A stretch of DNA of 64,000 bases, from contig JAAYCM010000074.1 in NCBI GenBank assembly GCA_012729765.1, forward strand, positions 1-64,000, given 5' to 3'. A model generated the notes under the pieces. The model was given only the letters and a program-made list of their open reading frames with translations, had not been told where the DNA came from and made no database searches. Within the stretch, counting starts at the first letter, position 1. Every line of letters begins with the position of its first letter. Of this stretch, positions 26,023 through 34,290 are shown in pieces. A program made the position numbers and the translations under genes. Source of the DNA: Chloroflexota bacterium. Lineage in GTDB: Bacteria > Chloroflexota > Anaerolineae > Aggregatilineales > Aggregatilineaceae.

Positions 26023-26160
26023 GTAGCCCTTCCTGGCTCAACTCCACGAAAGATAGGCTATTTTAGCACGCCGTGCCCGAATAAACCACGTTAAAATTTC
26101 GTTAGTATGGATATTATCTGAGGGAAGGTGGAACCCTTGATTGGGGGAATGAGGGCAGGG

Positions 26161-26191
26161 AAAACAGCCCGGCTGGAGCATGCCCCAGCCG
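26161..26191 (-). terminator. Likely terminator of the pilin gene
   Basis: On the minus strand CGGCTGG/CCAGCCG (26185-26191 with 26070-offset partner at 26170-26176) forms a perfect 7-bp stem followed by GGCTGTTTTCC. It lies about 50 nt after the pilin stop codon. Confidence 0.65.
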
Positions 26192-26242
26192 CGACTGAAT
26201 AATCGAAATATGTCTGGGCCCCGTGCGGGCGCCCGATATATG

Positions 26243-26578
26243 CTAGTGGTTGGGCGTGCTCGTCGGCGGGGCCGGTGTGTTCGTCTGAATCTTCGGGCTT
26301 CCGGGCGTGAACGATGATACCGCTTCGACCTGCTGCCAGAAGCGTTCGGCAGACAGCGTATCGCGTGGCTCGACATCACCGCCCATCAATTCATAGACGG
26401 TGTTGCTGAACACGTTGCCGACGACCGGACCGGTGAGAGTCAGCACGGCGATCAGCGCCACCACGACCAGGGTCAGGATCAGGACATACTCGATCAACGC
26501 CTGACCGCGCGTCTTGGTTTTCGACGGTGGCTGCTGGTCCTGCGGGGCAGGGGCTCGCGTAAGGCTGTGGTCAGACAT
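26243..26578 (-). CDS. Flp/Fap-type pilin-like protein
   Basis: This 111-residue protein has a charged N-terminus, then RGQALIEYVLILTLVVVALIAVLTL, the hydrophobic pilin helix with the conserved Glu five residues after the Gly-like processing site, as in type IVb Flp pilins. The C-terminal part is Pro/Thr-rich (TNTPAPPTSTP). It has a GGAGAG ribosome site and stands alone; no prepilin peptidase or tad genes are present in the window. It may be a surface pilus subunit with assembly genes elsewhere or a TadE-like minor pilin. Confidence 0.8.
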   Translation of the reverse strand: MSDHSLTRAPAPQDQQPPSKTKTRGQALIEYVLILTLVVVALIAVLTLTGPVVGNVFSNTVYELMGGDVEPRDTLSAERFWQQVEAVSSFTPGSPKIQTNTPAPPTSTPNH

Positions 26579-26899
26579 GACTCCGCTCTCCTGTTACTGG
26601 CAGATTCCACCCGAGTCTTTATCTCAGGATTTTATCGTGTATCATACACACCAGCATACCATATTCCAGCGCATCAAGCCGGTGTCATCATTTCAACCGG
26701 CTCCCGGCGGCGGGTATCTGGTCCCCTCAATCTAATAGTACATGACTCTGCGCCGCGCAGAGTTGAGAATTGTAGGCGAGTTGTCGGAAATCATTGACAA
26801 TTGACGTAGAACAAGCGCGCCAGCCCTCACTAGTGCTTCTGGCGCTCCCATGTTAGGCTAAACAATGGTTAGAGCTACAGCGAAAGGTAAAAGAGAATT
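26579..26899. promoter_or_regulatory. Divergent intergenic region between pilin and folD
   Basis: This 321-nt region holds no gene that I can support. It contains a perfect palindrome GTGTATCATACAC at 26637-26649, about 60 nt upstream of the pilin start, and a TTGACA box at 26794-26799 upstream of folD without a convincing -10 partner. Confidence 0.4.
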
Positions 26900-27787
26900 A
26901 TGACAGCACGGTTAATTGATGGCGCGGCAGTCGCCGCCCGGCTGCGGAAAGAGATCGCAGAGCAGGTGGCACAGATGGAAGCCGCGTACGGCATCCACCC
27001 TGGACTGGCGACGGTGCTGGTCGGCGAGAACCCGGCCTCACAGACCTATGTGCGGATGAAGCACAAAGCCTGCCAGGAAGTCGGCATCGAGTCATTTGCC
27101 CACAACCTGCCCACCGATGCCTCGCAGGCCGAGGTCGAGGGGTTGGTGCACGAACTGAACGCGGATCCACACGTGCACGGCATCCTCGTCCAGCTTCCGC
27201 TGCCCAAACACCTCGACGAAGAGGCAGTTCTGAGCGCGATCAGCCTGCACAAAGATGTGGATGGATTCCACCCGCTCAATATGGGCCGCCTGGCGATGCG
27301 GGGCCGCGATCCGCTGTTTGTCCCCTGCACGCCATATGGCGTCATGGTGCTGCTCGAAGAAGCCGGCGCCACGTTCGAAGGTGCAAATGCGGTCGTACTG
27401 GGCCGCAGCAATATCGTCGGGAAGCCTGCCGCGCTGCTGCTGATGAAGCGCGATGCTACCGTCACGCTCTGCCACAGCCGCACGCGCGATCTGCCCGCGA
27501 TCTGCCGCCAGGCTGATATCCTGGTGGCTGCCGTCGGACGCGCCCAGATGGTCAAGGCCGACTGGGTCAAGCCGGGGGCGATTGTGATCGATGTGGGCAC
27601 CAACCAGATCGACGATCCGACCGCCAAGCGCGGCTACCGCCTGGTCGGGGACGTGGACTTCGACGAGGTGAAGGAAGTCGCCGGAGCGATCACGCCGGTG
27701 CCGGGCGGCGTTGGGCCGATGACAATCGCCATGCTGCTCAAGAACACCCTGCGCGGGGCCGAAATGACGATCGCCGAGCACGCCTGA
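26900..27787 (+). CDS. folD: Methylenetetrahydrofolate dehydrogenase / methenyltetrahydrofolate cyclohydrolase
   Basis: The 295-residue protein matches bifunctional Fol[28 protein letters not shown] with the catalytic Lys, [26 protein letters not shown], the NADP fold [17 protein letters not shown] and the terminal [25 protein letters not shown]. It interconverts methylene-, methenyl- and formyl-tetrahydrofolate in the cytoplasm. It is about 100 nt upstream of an 8-oxoguanine-deaminase-like gene in the same direction, opening the purine-catabolism locus, where one-carbon units from formimino groups would need this enzyme. Confidence 0.96.
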   Translation: MTARLIDGAAVAARLRKEIAEQVAQMEAAYGIHPGLATVLVGENPASQTYVRMKHKACQEVGIESFAHNLPTDASQAEVEGLVHELNADPHVHGILVQLPLPKHLDEEAVLSAISLHKDVDGFHPLNMGRLAMRGRDPLFVPCTPYGVMVLLEEAGATFEGANAVVLGRSNIVGKPAALLLMKRDATVTLCHSRTRDLPAICRQADILVAAVGRAQMVKADWVKPGAIVIDVGTNQIDDPTAKRGYRLVGDVDFDEVKEVAGAITPVPGGVGPMTIAMLLKNTLRGAEMTIAEHA

Positions 27788-27893
27788 TCGCCTGTCTGAT
27801 TCCTGACTGCCCATGGATGCCAGGGGTGTATGACCCTGCGCCCCTGGCATCCGTCCCAGTTTGCCGATAACTTGCCTGAGGATACGCTGAGCG

Positions 27894-29252
27894 ATGTCTA
27901 CACTGCTGGTAAAGAACGCTTTGGTCCTGGTTACAATGGACGAGGCGCGCCGCGAAATTCGGGACGGCGGTTTGTTTATCCGCGACAATGTGATCGAGGC
28001 GGTCGGGCCGACGAGCGAACTGCCGGACAGCGCCGACAAGGTCCTCGACTTGCGGAATCACGTCGTGATCCCCGGCCTGATCAACACGCACCACCACTTC
28101 TACCAGTCGCTCACGCGCGTGGTGCCCGCCGCCCAGGATAAGGAGTTGTTCGACTGGCTGGTAACGCTCTATCCGATCTGGGCCGGGCTGACGCCCGAAG
28201 CGATCCGGGTCAGCGCGCAGGTCGCCGCCAGCGAGTTGATCCTCTCCGGCTGCACGACCGCCAGCGACCATCTCTATATGTTTCCCAACGGCGCGCGGCT
28301 GGACGACGAGATCGAAGGGGTGCAGGCGACCGGGCTGCGCTTCCATGCCAGTCGGGGCAGCATGAGCCTGGGGCAGAGCCAGGGCGGGCTGCCGCCCGAC
28401 AGCGTGGTCGAGGACGAGGACGCAATCCTGGCCGACTGCCAGCGCGTGATCGAGACGTATCACGACAACCGCCGTTATTCGATGCTGCGCATCACGGTCG
28501 CGCCGTGCTCGCCCTTCAGTGTGACACAGGATTTGATGCGCACGGCTGCCGATCTGGCGCGCAGCTATCCGGGCGTGCGGCTGCATACCCATCTGGCCGA
28601 AACCAAGCCGGATGTCCAGTTCAGCCTGGCGCAGTTTGGCTTGCTGCCGGGTGACTATGCCGAGGATGTCGGCTGGGTGGGCGAGGATGTCTGGCACGCG
28701 CACGCCGTGCACCTGACCCACGACGCGATTATGAAGTTCGGGCGGACCGGGACCGGGATCGCGCACTGCCCCGCCAGCAATGGCCGGCTGGCGAGCGGGA
28801 TCGCGCCGGTGCGTGCCATGCTCAACGCGGGCGTGCCGGTCGGATTGGGCGTGGATGGCTCGGCCAGCAACGACAGCGGCCACCTGCTCAACGAGGTGCG
28901 GCTGGCGATGCTCTACCAGCGGCTCGGCGGCGATCCGGCGGCACTGACCGCGCGCGAAGCATTGGAGCTGGCGACGCTGGGCGGGGCGCGTGTGCTGGGC
29001 CGCGACGACATCGGCGCGCTCAAACCGGGCATGGCTGCCGACTTTGCCGCCTATGATACGAACCAGATCGCGTTCGCCGGGGCGCTGCATGACCCGGTCG
29101 CGGCGCTGGTCTTCTGTGCCTCAGTCAACGCGAACTATACTGTGATCAATGGGCGCGTCGTGGTGCGCGAAGGCCACCTGGCGACGCTGGACCTGGGGCC
29201 GGTGATCGAGCGCCACAACCAGATCGCGCGGGCGTTGGTGGATGGAGAGTAG
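27894..29252 (+). CDS. 8-oxoguanine deaminase-like amidohydrolase
   Basis: This 452-residue amidohydrolase-superfamily enzyme has the metal site HHH at 66-68 in GLINTHHHFYQSLTR, and further ligands in RLHTHLAET, HAVHLTHD and GLGVDGSASND. The whole sequence, including ELFDWLVTLYPIW, matches the cytosine-deaminase-like clade with 8-oxoguanine and related deaminases rather than guanine deaminase GuaD. It would hydrolyse an amino group from an oxidised purine or triazine-like ring. It is followed by the hydantoinase after 9 nt, forming an operon. Confidence 0.85.
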   Translation: MSTLLVKNALVLVTMDEARREIRDGGLFIRDNVIEAVGPTSELPDSADKVLDLRNHVVIPGLINTHHHFYQSLTRVVPAAQDKELFDWLVTLYPIWAGLTPEAIRVSAQVAASELILSGCTTASDHLYMFPNGARLDDEIEGVQATGLRFHASRGSMSLGQSQGGLPPDSVVEDEDAILADCQRVIETYHDNRRYSMLRITVAPCSPFSVTQDLMRTAADLARSYPGVRLHTHLAETKPDVQFSLAQFGLLPGDYAEDVGWVGEDVWHAHAVHLTHDAIMKFGRTGTGIAHCPASNGRLASGIAPVRAMLNAGVPVGLGVDGSASNDSGHLLNEVRLAMLYQRLGGDPAALTAREALELATLGGARVLGRDDIGALKPGMAADFAAYDTNQIAFAGALHDPVAALVFCASVNANYTVINGRVVVREGHLATLDLGPVIERHNQIARALVDGE

Positions 29253-29261
29253 GGGCACGTG

Positions 29262-30689
29262 ATGAACACTCGAAAAATCGTGCGGGGCGGGCAGGTCGTG
29301 ACGCCTTCGGATGTGCTAGAAGCCGATATCCTGATCGACGGCGAGCGGATCGCGGGGATTTTCGTACCGGGAACCCTTGACCAGACGGGCACTGAGCTGA
29401 TCGACGCCAGGGGCTGTTATGTCTTTCCCGGCGTGGTCGATCCGCACACCCATATTCAGCTCGACACCGGCATCTATCAGACGGCCGATGATTGGGACGT
29501 GGGCACGCGCACGGCGGCTTATGGCGGGGTCACGACCGTGATCGACTTCGCCACGCAGTTCCCCGGCATGACGCTGCCCGACGCACTGGATGCCCGGCTG
29601 AAGGAGTGCGCACCGGCCCGGATCGACTATGGCCTGCACATGATGGTGACGGACCTGCCGTCTGATCCGGCTGAGGCGCGGCGCTGGCTGGAAGAACTGC
29701 GCGATCTGGGCCTGCCGAGCATCAAGCTCTACACCACCTATCGCCCCAACTACTATGCTGACGACGCGATCTTGCTGCACACCTTCCGCGCCATGCCGGA
29801 TGATATGATCGCGATGGTGCACTGCGAGAACGATGCACTGGTGGCCGACGCGGCCCGGCGGCTGATCGAGGCCGGGCAGACCGGCTGGGCCTATCACGCC
29901 CAGGCCCGCCCGCCCGAAGCTGAGGTCGAGGCGATCCGGCGCGTGATGCACCTGGCGCGGGTGGCCGGGGCCGCCGTGTATATTGTGCACTGCTCGACCG
30001 CCGAGTCGATCCGGCAGGTGGCGCGCGCGCACCGCACCGGCAACACGCCGCCGGTCTACTGCGAAACCTGCCCGCAGTACTTCTGGCTGGACGACAGCCG
30101 CTATGCCGCGCCGAATGCGCAGCACTTCATCTTGCAGCCGCCGCTCCGCCCGGCTGCGTGGCAGGTGAAGCTGCTGGATGTCTGGCCGACGCTCAGCGCC
30201 ATCTCGACCGATCACTGCGATTACAGCCTGGAGCAGAAAGAAGAGTTCCCCGACTTTGCGCGAACGCCCGGCGGGCTTCCCGGCCTGGAGACGCTGTTCC
30301 CGCTGGCCTACAGCTACGCGGCAGCCGGGATGCGCCCGCAGCCGGACGCAGCGGCGGCGGAACGTCTGCCGCTGACCGAACTGGCGCGTTTGCTCTCGAC
30401 CGATCCGGCGCGCATCTTCGGCCTCTACCCGCGCAAGGGCGCGATCATCCCCGGCGCCGATGCCGACCTGCTGATCTACGATCCGCAGCCGATGGTGACG
30501 ATCCGGGCCGCGAATCTGCACACCCGCACGACGTACACGCCGTATGAAGGGCTGCCGGTGCAAGGGCAGGTGCGCACGGTGCTGAGCCGGGGCGCGGTGC
30601 TGGTCGAGGATGGGGCGCTGCGTGGCGAGCCGGGGCGCGGGCAGTTCGTGCGCGGGCAGCCCTTCGTGCCGCTGGCCGCCGGGCGCTGA
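29262..30689 (+). CDS. hyuA: Dihydropyrimidinase / hydantoinase (HyuA)
   Basis: The 475-residue cyclic amidohydrolase has HxH at 62/64 in GVVDPHTHIQLDTG, the carboxylated Lys K155 in LPSIKLYTTY, MVHCEND, YIVHCSTAES and the catalytic ISTDHCDY. This set of ligands is typical for D-hydantoinases and dihydropyrimidinases, which open five- or six-membered cyclic ureides in the cytoplasm. I prefer ATG 29262 with an AGGGG box; GTG 29259 is adjacent. It sits between the deaminase and YgeY, matching hyuA in the E. coli purine-like locus. Confidence 0.93.
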   Translation: MNTRKIVRGGQVVTPSDVLEADILIDGERIAGIFVPGTLDQTGTELIDARGCYVFPGVVDPHTHIQLDTGIYQTADDWDVGTRTAAYGGVTTVIDFATQFPGMTLPDALDARLKECAPARIDYGLHMMVTDLPSDPAEARRWLEELRDLGLPSIKLYTTYRPNYYADDAILLHTFRAMPDDMIAMVHCENDALVADAARRLIEAGQTGWAYHAQARPPEAEVEAIRRVMHLARVAGAAVYIVHCSTAESIRQVARAHRTGNTPPVYCETCPQYFWLDDSRYAAPNAQHFILQPPLRPAAWQVKLLDVWPTLSAISTDHCDYSLEQKEEFPDFARTPGGLPGLETLFPLAYSYAAAGMRPQPDAAAAERLPLTELARLLSTDPARIFGLYPRKGAIIPGADADLLIYDPQPMVTIRAANLHTRTTYTPYEGLPVQGQVRTVLSRGAVLVEDGALRGEPGRGQFVRGQPFVPLAAGR

Positions 30690-30835
30690 TCGGCGGTTGC
30701 TGTTTTCCTTCAGGTCAACTATGGTTGGGGCTCAGGCGATGGGTGGCAGCGCGGCACGCGGCGGAAGCTGAACTTCACGCCGGGGCGCGTGCCTGCCCAT
30801 GTTTGGTAACATAAATAGAATATGGAGATGATGAA

Positions 30836-32056
30836 ATGACAGCAGTAGTTGATTCTGCCCTGGTGGAATCTATCCGGACAAATGTAGCGGAACGACGGGA
30901 CGCCATTCTGAACTTCTTCCGCGAGATTGTCGCCATTCCCAGCGTGATGGGGCAGATTGGCGATGTCGGCGTGCGTGTCGCGGACGAGATGAAGCGGCTG
31001 GGCTTCGATGAGGTGCGTTTCGACCGGATGGGGAATGTCCTGGGCCGGATCGGGAATGGGCCGCGTGTGCTGCTCTACGACAGCCATATCGACACGGTTG
31101 ATGTGGGCGACGCGTCGGCCTGGCAGTGGGACCCCTTCCAGGGCAAGATCGAGGATGGTATCTTCTATGCGCGCGGCGCAGGCGACGAGAAACAGTCCAC
31201 GCCCGGCATGATCTACGGGATGGCGCTGGCGCGTGACCTGGGCCTGTTGGAAGGCTTTACACTTTATTATTTTGGAAATATGGAAGAGGACTGCGACGGT
31301 ATCGCGCCGAATGTCCTGGTCGAGGTCGAGGGTGTCCGGCCCGATTTCGTGGTGATCGGTGAGCCGACGATGATGCAGATCTATCGCGGCCACAAGGGGC
31401 GCGTCGAGCTGAAAGTAGTGGCGAAGGGGCGCTCGATTCACGCCGCGTCCAACCAACTGGGCGATAATGCGATTTATAAGATGCTGCCCGTGATCGCCGG
31501 AATCCGCGATCTGAACGACCAGCTTCACATCGATCCCTTCCTGGGCCAGGGGCGTATCACCGTCAGCAAGATCGAGTGCCAGACGCCGTCGCTCAACGCC
31601 GTCCCGGACGAGTGCACGATCTATATCGACCGGCGCCTGACTTTTGGCGAGAGCAAGGAACAGGCTGTGGAGCAGGTCCAGGCGTTGATCCCGCCGGAGC
31701 ACGCGGACGCGATCCACGTCGAAATCCTGCACTACGACACGCCCAGCTACACGGGCTATCAATACCCGGTCGAGAAGTATTTCCCCGCCTGGGCCATCCC
31801 CGAAGATCACCCGCTGGTGCAGGCGGGCCTGATCGCTTCTGAGACGCTGTGGGGCGAGGCCAGGGCCGGGAAGTGGGACTTTTCGACCAACGGCATTTAC
31901 TGGAACGGCAAAGCCGGCATCCCCTCGATCGGGTTTGCCCCCGGCGATGAAAGAACGGCTCACGGAAATCTGGACCAGGTGCCGCTCGAAGATGTGGTGC
32001 GCGCCACCGAATTCTATACGCTCTTGCCAGCGCTGCTGCGCGACAGCGCGCGGTAA
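30836..32056 (+). CDS. ygeY: M20 family hydrolase YgeY
   Basis: The 406-residue protein belongs to the zinc peptidase M20 / ArgE family, YgeY subgroup: YDSHIDTVDVGD, the GAGDEKQSTPGMIYG metal/catalytic region, FGNMEEDCDGIAPN with the catalytic Glu pair, VVIGEPTMMQIYRGHKGRVE and GFAPGDERTAHGNLDQV. YgeY occurs in selenium-linked purine loci and is thought to hydrolyse an amino-acid-like or carbamoylated intermediate. It follows hyuA by 146 nt and precedes ygeW by about 150 nt. Confidence 0.93.
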   Translation: MTAVVDSALVESIRTNVAERRDAILNFFREIVAIPSVMGQIGDVGVRVADEMKRLGFDEVRFDRMGNVLGRIGNGPRVLLYDSHIDTVDVGDASAWQWDPFQGKIEDGIFYARGAGDEKQSTPGMIYGMALARDLGLLEGFTLYYFGNMEEDCDGIAPNVLVEVEGVRPDFVVIGEPTMMQIYRGHKGRVELKVVAKGRSIHAASNQLGDNAIYKMLPVIAGIRDLNDQLHIDPFLGQGRITVSKIECQTPSLNAVPDECTIYIDRRLTFGESKEQAVEQVQALIPPEHADAIHVEILHYDTPSYTGYQYPVEKYFPAWAIPEDHPLVQAGLIASETLWGEARAGKWDFSTNGIYWNGKAGIPSIGFAPGDERTAHGNLDQVPLEDVVRATEFYTLLPALLRDSAR

Positions 32057-32083
32057 ATGGTTAGCTGGCGGCGTGAAATTTGT

Positions 32084-32129
32084 GACGGTTTTTGCCGCGT
32101 GTTATGCTTTGGCGCGGGCTAAAACCGTC
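32084..32129. repeat. Inverted repeat between ygeY and ygeW
   Basis: GACGGTTTT (32084-32092) and AAAACCGTC (32121-32129) are perfect 9-bp arms with a further GCC/GGC pairing inside. There is no T-run after it, so a terminator is doubtful; it could be a leader structure or RNA-processing site before ygeW. Confidence 0.5.
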
Positions 32130-32205
32130 CACTTCCCCGCCGTCCACAACTCGGCTCACGATTGGACTTAGGGTTATCTCGCTTTAGCAAAGGAACAAGG
32201 GGATT

Positions 32206-33186
32206 ATGCAGACTCATCTGGTTGGTCGTGACATGATCACGCCCGACGAATGGACCGATGACGAGGTCAATACCATCTTTGAAGTCGCCTTCGACCTCAA
32301 ACGCAGGCGGGCGATGGGCGAGCCGCACGCGCTGCTGCGCGACAAGGTGCTGGCGCTGATGTTCTTCTTTTCCAGCACGCGCACCCGCGTCAGCTTCGAG
32401 GCCGGGATGGCGCAGCTTGGCGGGCACGCGCAGTTCATTGAGAGCCGGACCACGCAGATCTCGCACGGCGACACGGCCAAAGAGATCGGTGAGATCGTCG
32501 GGCGCTACTGCGATGGGATCGCAATCCGGCAGTGCGACTGGGGCGTTGGCAACCAGTACATCCGCGACGTGGCGCAGTACAGCCGCGTGCCGGTGCTGAA
32601 TATGCAGTGCGACTGGTACCACCCTTTTCAGGCGCTGGCCGACATGATGACCATTTTCGAGCGCTTTGGGCGTGACGTGCGCGGCAAGACGCTGAACGTG
32701 TCGTGGGCCTATGCGTCCAGTTACCAGAAGCCGCTCTCGGTTCCGCAGAGCCTGATCACGCTGGCGACGCGCTACGGCATGAACGTCCGTTTGACCCGTC
32801 CGCCGGAGTTTAAGCTGATGCCGGAGATCGAGGACCTGGCGCGCGATTATGCCCGCCGGTCGGGCGGCAGCTTTGAGGTGCTGGACGACTTCGACGCCGG
32901 TTTCGAAGGCGCGCACGTGGTATATCCCAAGAGTTGGGGCGCGACCCTGACCACGACCGATATGGAAGAGTCCGCCCGGATCGCGGGCCAGTACACCGAC
33001 TGGATCACGGATCGCCGCCGGATGGATCTGGCCGACGAGAGCGTGTGCTATATGCACTGCCTGCCCGCCGACCGCAATATCGAGGTGACGGACGAGGTGA
33101 TCGATGGGCCGCAGAGCGCCGTTTATGACGAGGCCGAGAACCGGCTGCACGTGCAGAAGGCGGTCATGGCGCTGACCATGCGTTAG
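32206..33186 (+). CDS. ygeW: Knotted carbamoyltransferase YgeW
   Basis: The 326-residue protein has the aspartate/ornithine carbamoyltransferase fold: the carbamoyl-phosphate loop SSTRTR (56-61), HPFQALAD (139-146) and YMHCLPADRNIEVTDEV. The long insertion and the RPPEFKLMP substrate loop match the YgeW group, whose true acceptor (possibly an oxamate- or ureido-type compound) is not ornithine or aspartate. With carbamate kinase next door it would release ATP from a carbamoylated catabolite. An AAGGAAC ribosome site is visible. Confidence 0.93.
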   Translation: MQTHLVGRDMITPDEWTDDEVNTIFEVAFDLKRRRAMGEPHALLRDKVLALMFFFSSTRTRVSFEAGMAQLGGHAQFIESRTTQISHGDTAKEIGEIVGRYCDGIAIRQCDWGVGNQYIRDVAQYSRVPVLNMQCDWYHPFQALADMMTIFERFGRDVRGKTLNVSWAYASSYQKPLSVPQSLITLATRYGMNVRLTRPPEFKLMPEIEDLARDYARRSGGSFEVLDDFDAGFEGAHVVYPKSWGATLTTTDMEESARIAGQYTDWITDRRRMDLADESVCYMHCLPADRNIEVTDEVIDGPQSAVYDEAENRLHVQKAVMALTMR

Positions 33187-33220
33187 TACGCAAAACGGCG
33201 ACAATGTGTGTAATCTGGAT

Positions 33221-33262
33221 AAGCCGATCAACCGGTAGTGCCAGGGTGGTCGGCTTTCCTAC
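33221..33262 (+). terminator. Possible terminator after ygeW
   Basis: AAGCCGA pairs with TCGGCTT (33221-33227 with 33250-33256) with further partial pairing and a short TTTCCT tail. It lies 34 nt after ygeW. The weak T-run makes it a partial terminator at best. Confidence 0.45.
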
Positions 33263-33336
33263 TCTCAATAACGGTTAGTGCACCGGAATAAACTTGGGTT
33301 AAACCAGGGTGACGGAAAAGGATATTGGGCCTCAAG

Positions 33337-34281
33337 ATGGCAACCAAGACTGCTGTAATCGCGATTGGCGGGAACTCTCTGATCCTGGACAAACACCATC
33401 CCGACGTGAAGCACCAGTGGGAAGCCGCCTATGAAACTGCGCGCCATATCGCGGAGATGGTACAGGAAGGCTGGCGCGTCGTCATCACACATGGCAACGG
33501 GCCGCAGGTCGGTTTTATTCTGCGCCGCAACGAGCTGGCCGCGCACGAAGTCCACACCACGCCGATGGATATCATCGGGGCGGATACGCAGGGATCGATC
33601 GGCTATATGCTCCAGCAAGCGCTCGGCAACTGCCTGCGCGAGGTCGGGATCGAGCGCGACCCGGTGACGGTGATCACCCAGACGCTGGTCGATAAGGACG
33701 ATCCGGCCTTCCAGAATCCGAATAAGCCCATCGGCGGATTTATGGACGAAGAGCAGGGCAAGAAATTTAGCGACGAGGGCTGGACGGTGGTCGAGGATGC
33801 CGGGCGCGGCTACCGGCGCGTGGTGGCATCACCGATCCCGACTGAGATCATCGAGCTGGACTCGATCAACGCGCTGGTTCAGAATGACTTCATCGTGATC
33901 TGCACCGGCGGCGGTGGGATTCCCGTTATCCGTGACGAGAACGGCGTGCTGCAGGTCGTCAACGCGGTGATCGACAAGGATCGCGGCACGGCGCTGCTGG
34001 CGGTGGGCCTCAGGGCCGATCTGTTCGTGATCTCGACCGCCGTCGAGAAGGTGGCGATCAACTTCAACAAGCCCGACCAGAAGTGGCTGGACTGCATGAC
34101 GGCAGACGAGGCGCGGCAGTATATGGCCGGGGGGCACTTCGCCGCCGGCAGTATGCAGCCGAAGATCGAAGCGGTGCTCAGCTTCATCGACCAGGGCGGG
34201 CCGCGTGCGATCATCACCAACCCGGAGAACATCGCGCGGGCGCTGCGCGGCGAAACTGGCACGGCGATCGTCCCGGCTTAG
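33337..34281 (+). CDS. arcC: Carbamate kinase
   Basis: The 314-residue protein is a typical amino-acid-kinase-fold carbamate kinase: VIAIGGNSLI at the start, VITHGNGPQVGFILRRNELA, ADTQGSIGYMLQQALGN, VICTGGGGIPVI, DKDRGTALLAVGLRADLFVI and FAAGSMQPKIEAVLSFIDQGG. It makes ATP and carbamate from carbamoyl phosphate in the fermentative direction. It corresponds to yqeA in E. coli. It directly follows ygeW and precedes the threonine-synthase-like gene by 9 nt, giving the pathway an energy-yielding end. Confidence 0.95.
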   Translation: MATKTAVIAIGGNSLILDKHHPDVKHQWEAAYETARHIAEMVQEGWRVVITHGNGPQVGFILRRNELAAHEVHTTPMDIIGADTQGSIGYMLQQALGNCLREVGIERDPVTVITQTLVDKDDPAFQNPNKPIGGFMDEEQGKKFSDEGWTVVEDAGRGYRRVVASPIPTEIIELDSINALVQNDFIVICTGGGGIPVIRDENGVLQVVNAVIDKDRGTALLAVGLRADLFVISTAVEKVAINFNKPDQKWLDCMTADEARQYMAGGHFAAGSMQPKIEAVLSFIDQGGPRAIITNPENIARALRGETGTAIVPA

Positions 34282-34290
34282 GAGCGAGTG

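Noticed and set aside
32084-32129. Inverted repeat before ygeW considered as terminator
   Set aside because: No T-run follows; reported only as a repeat.
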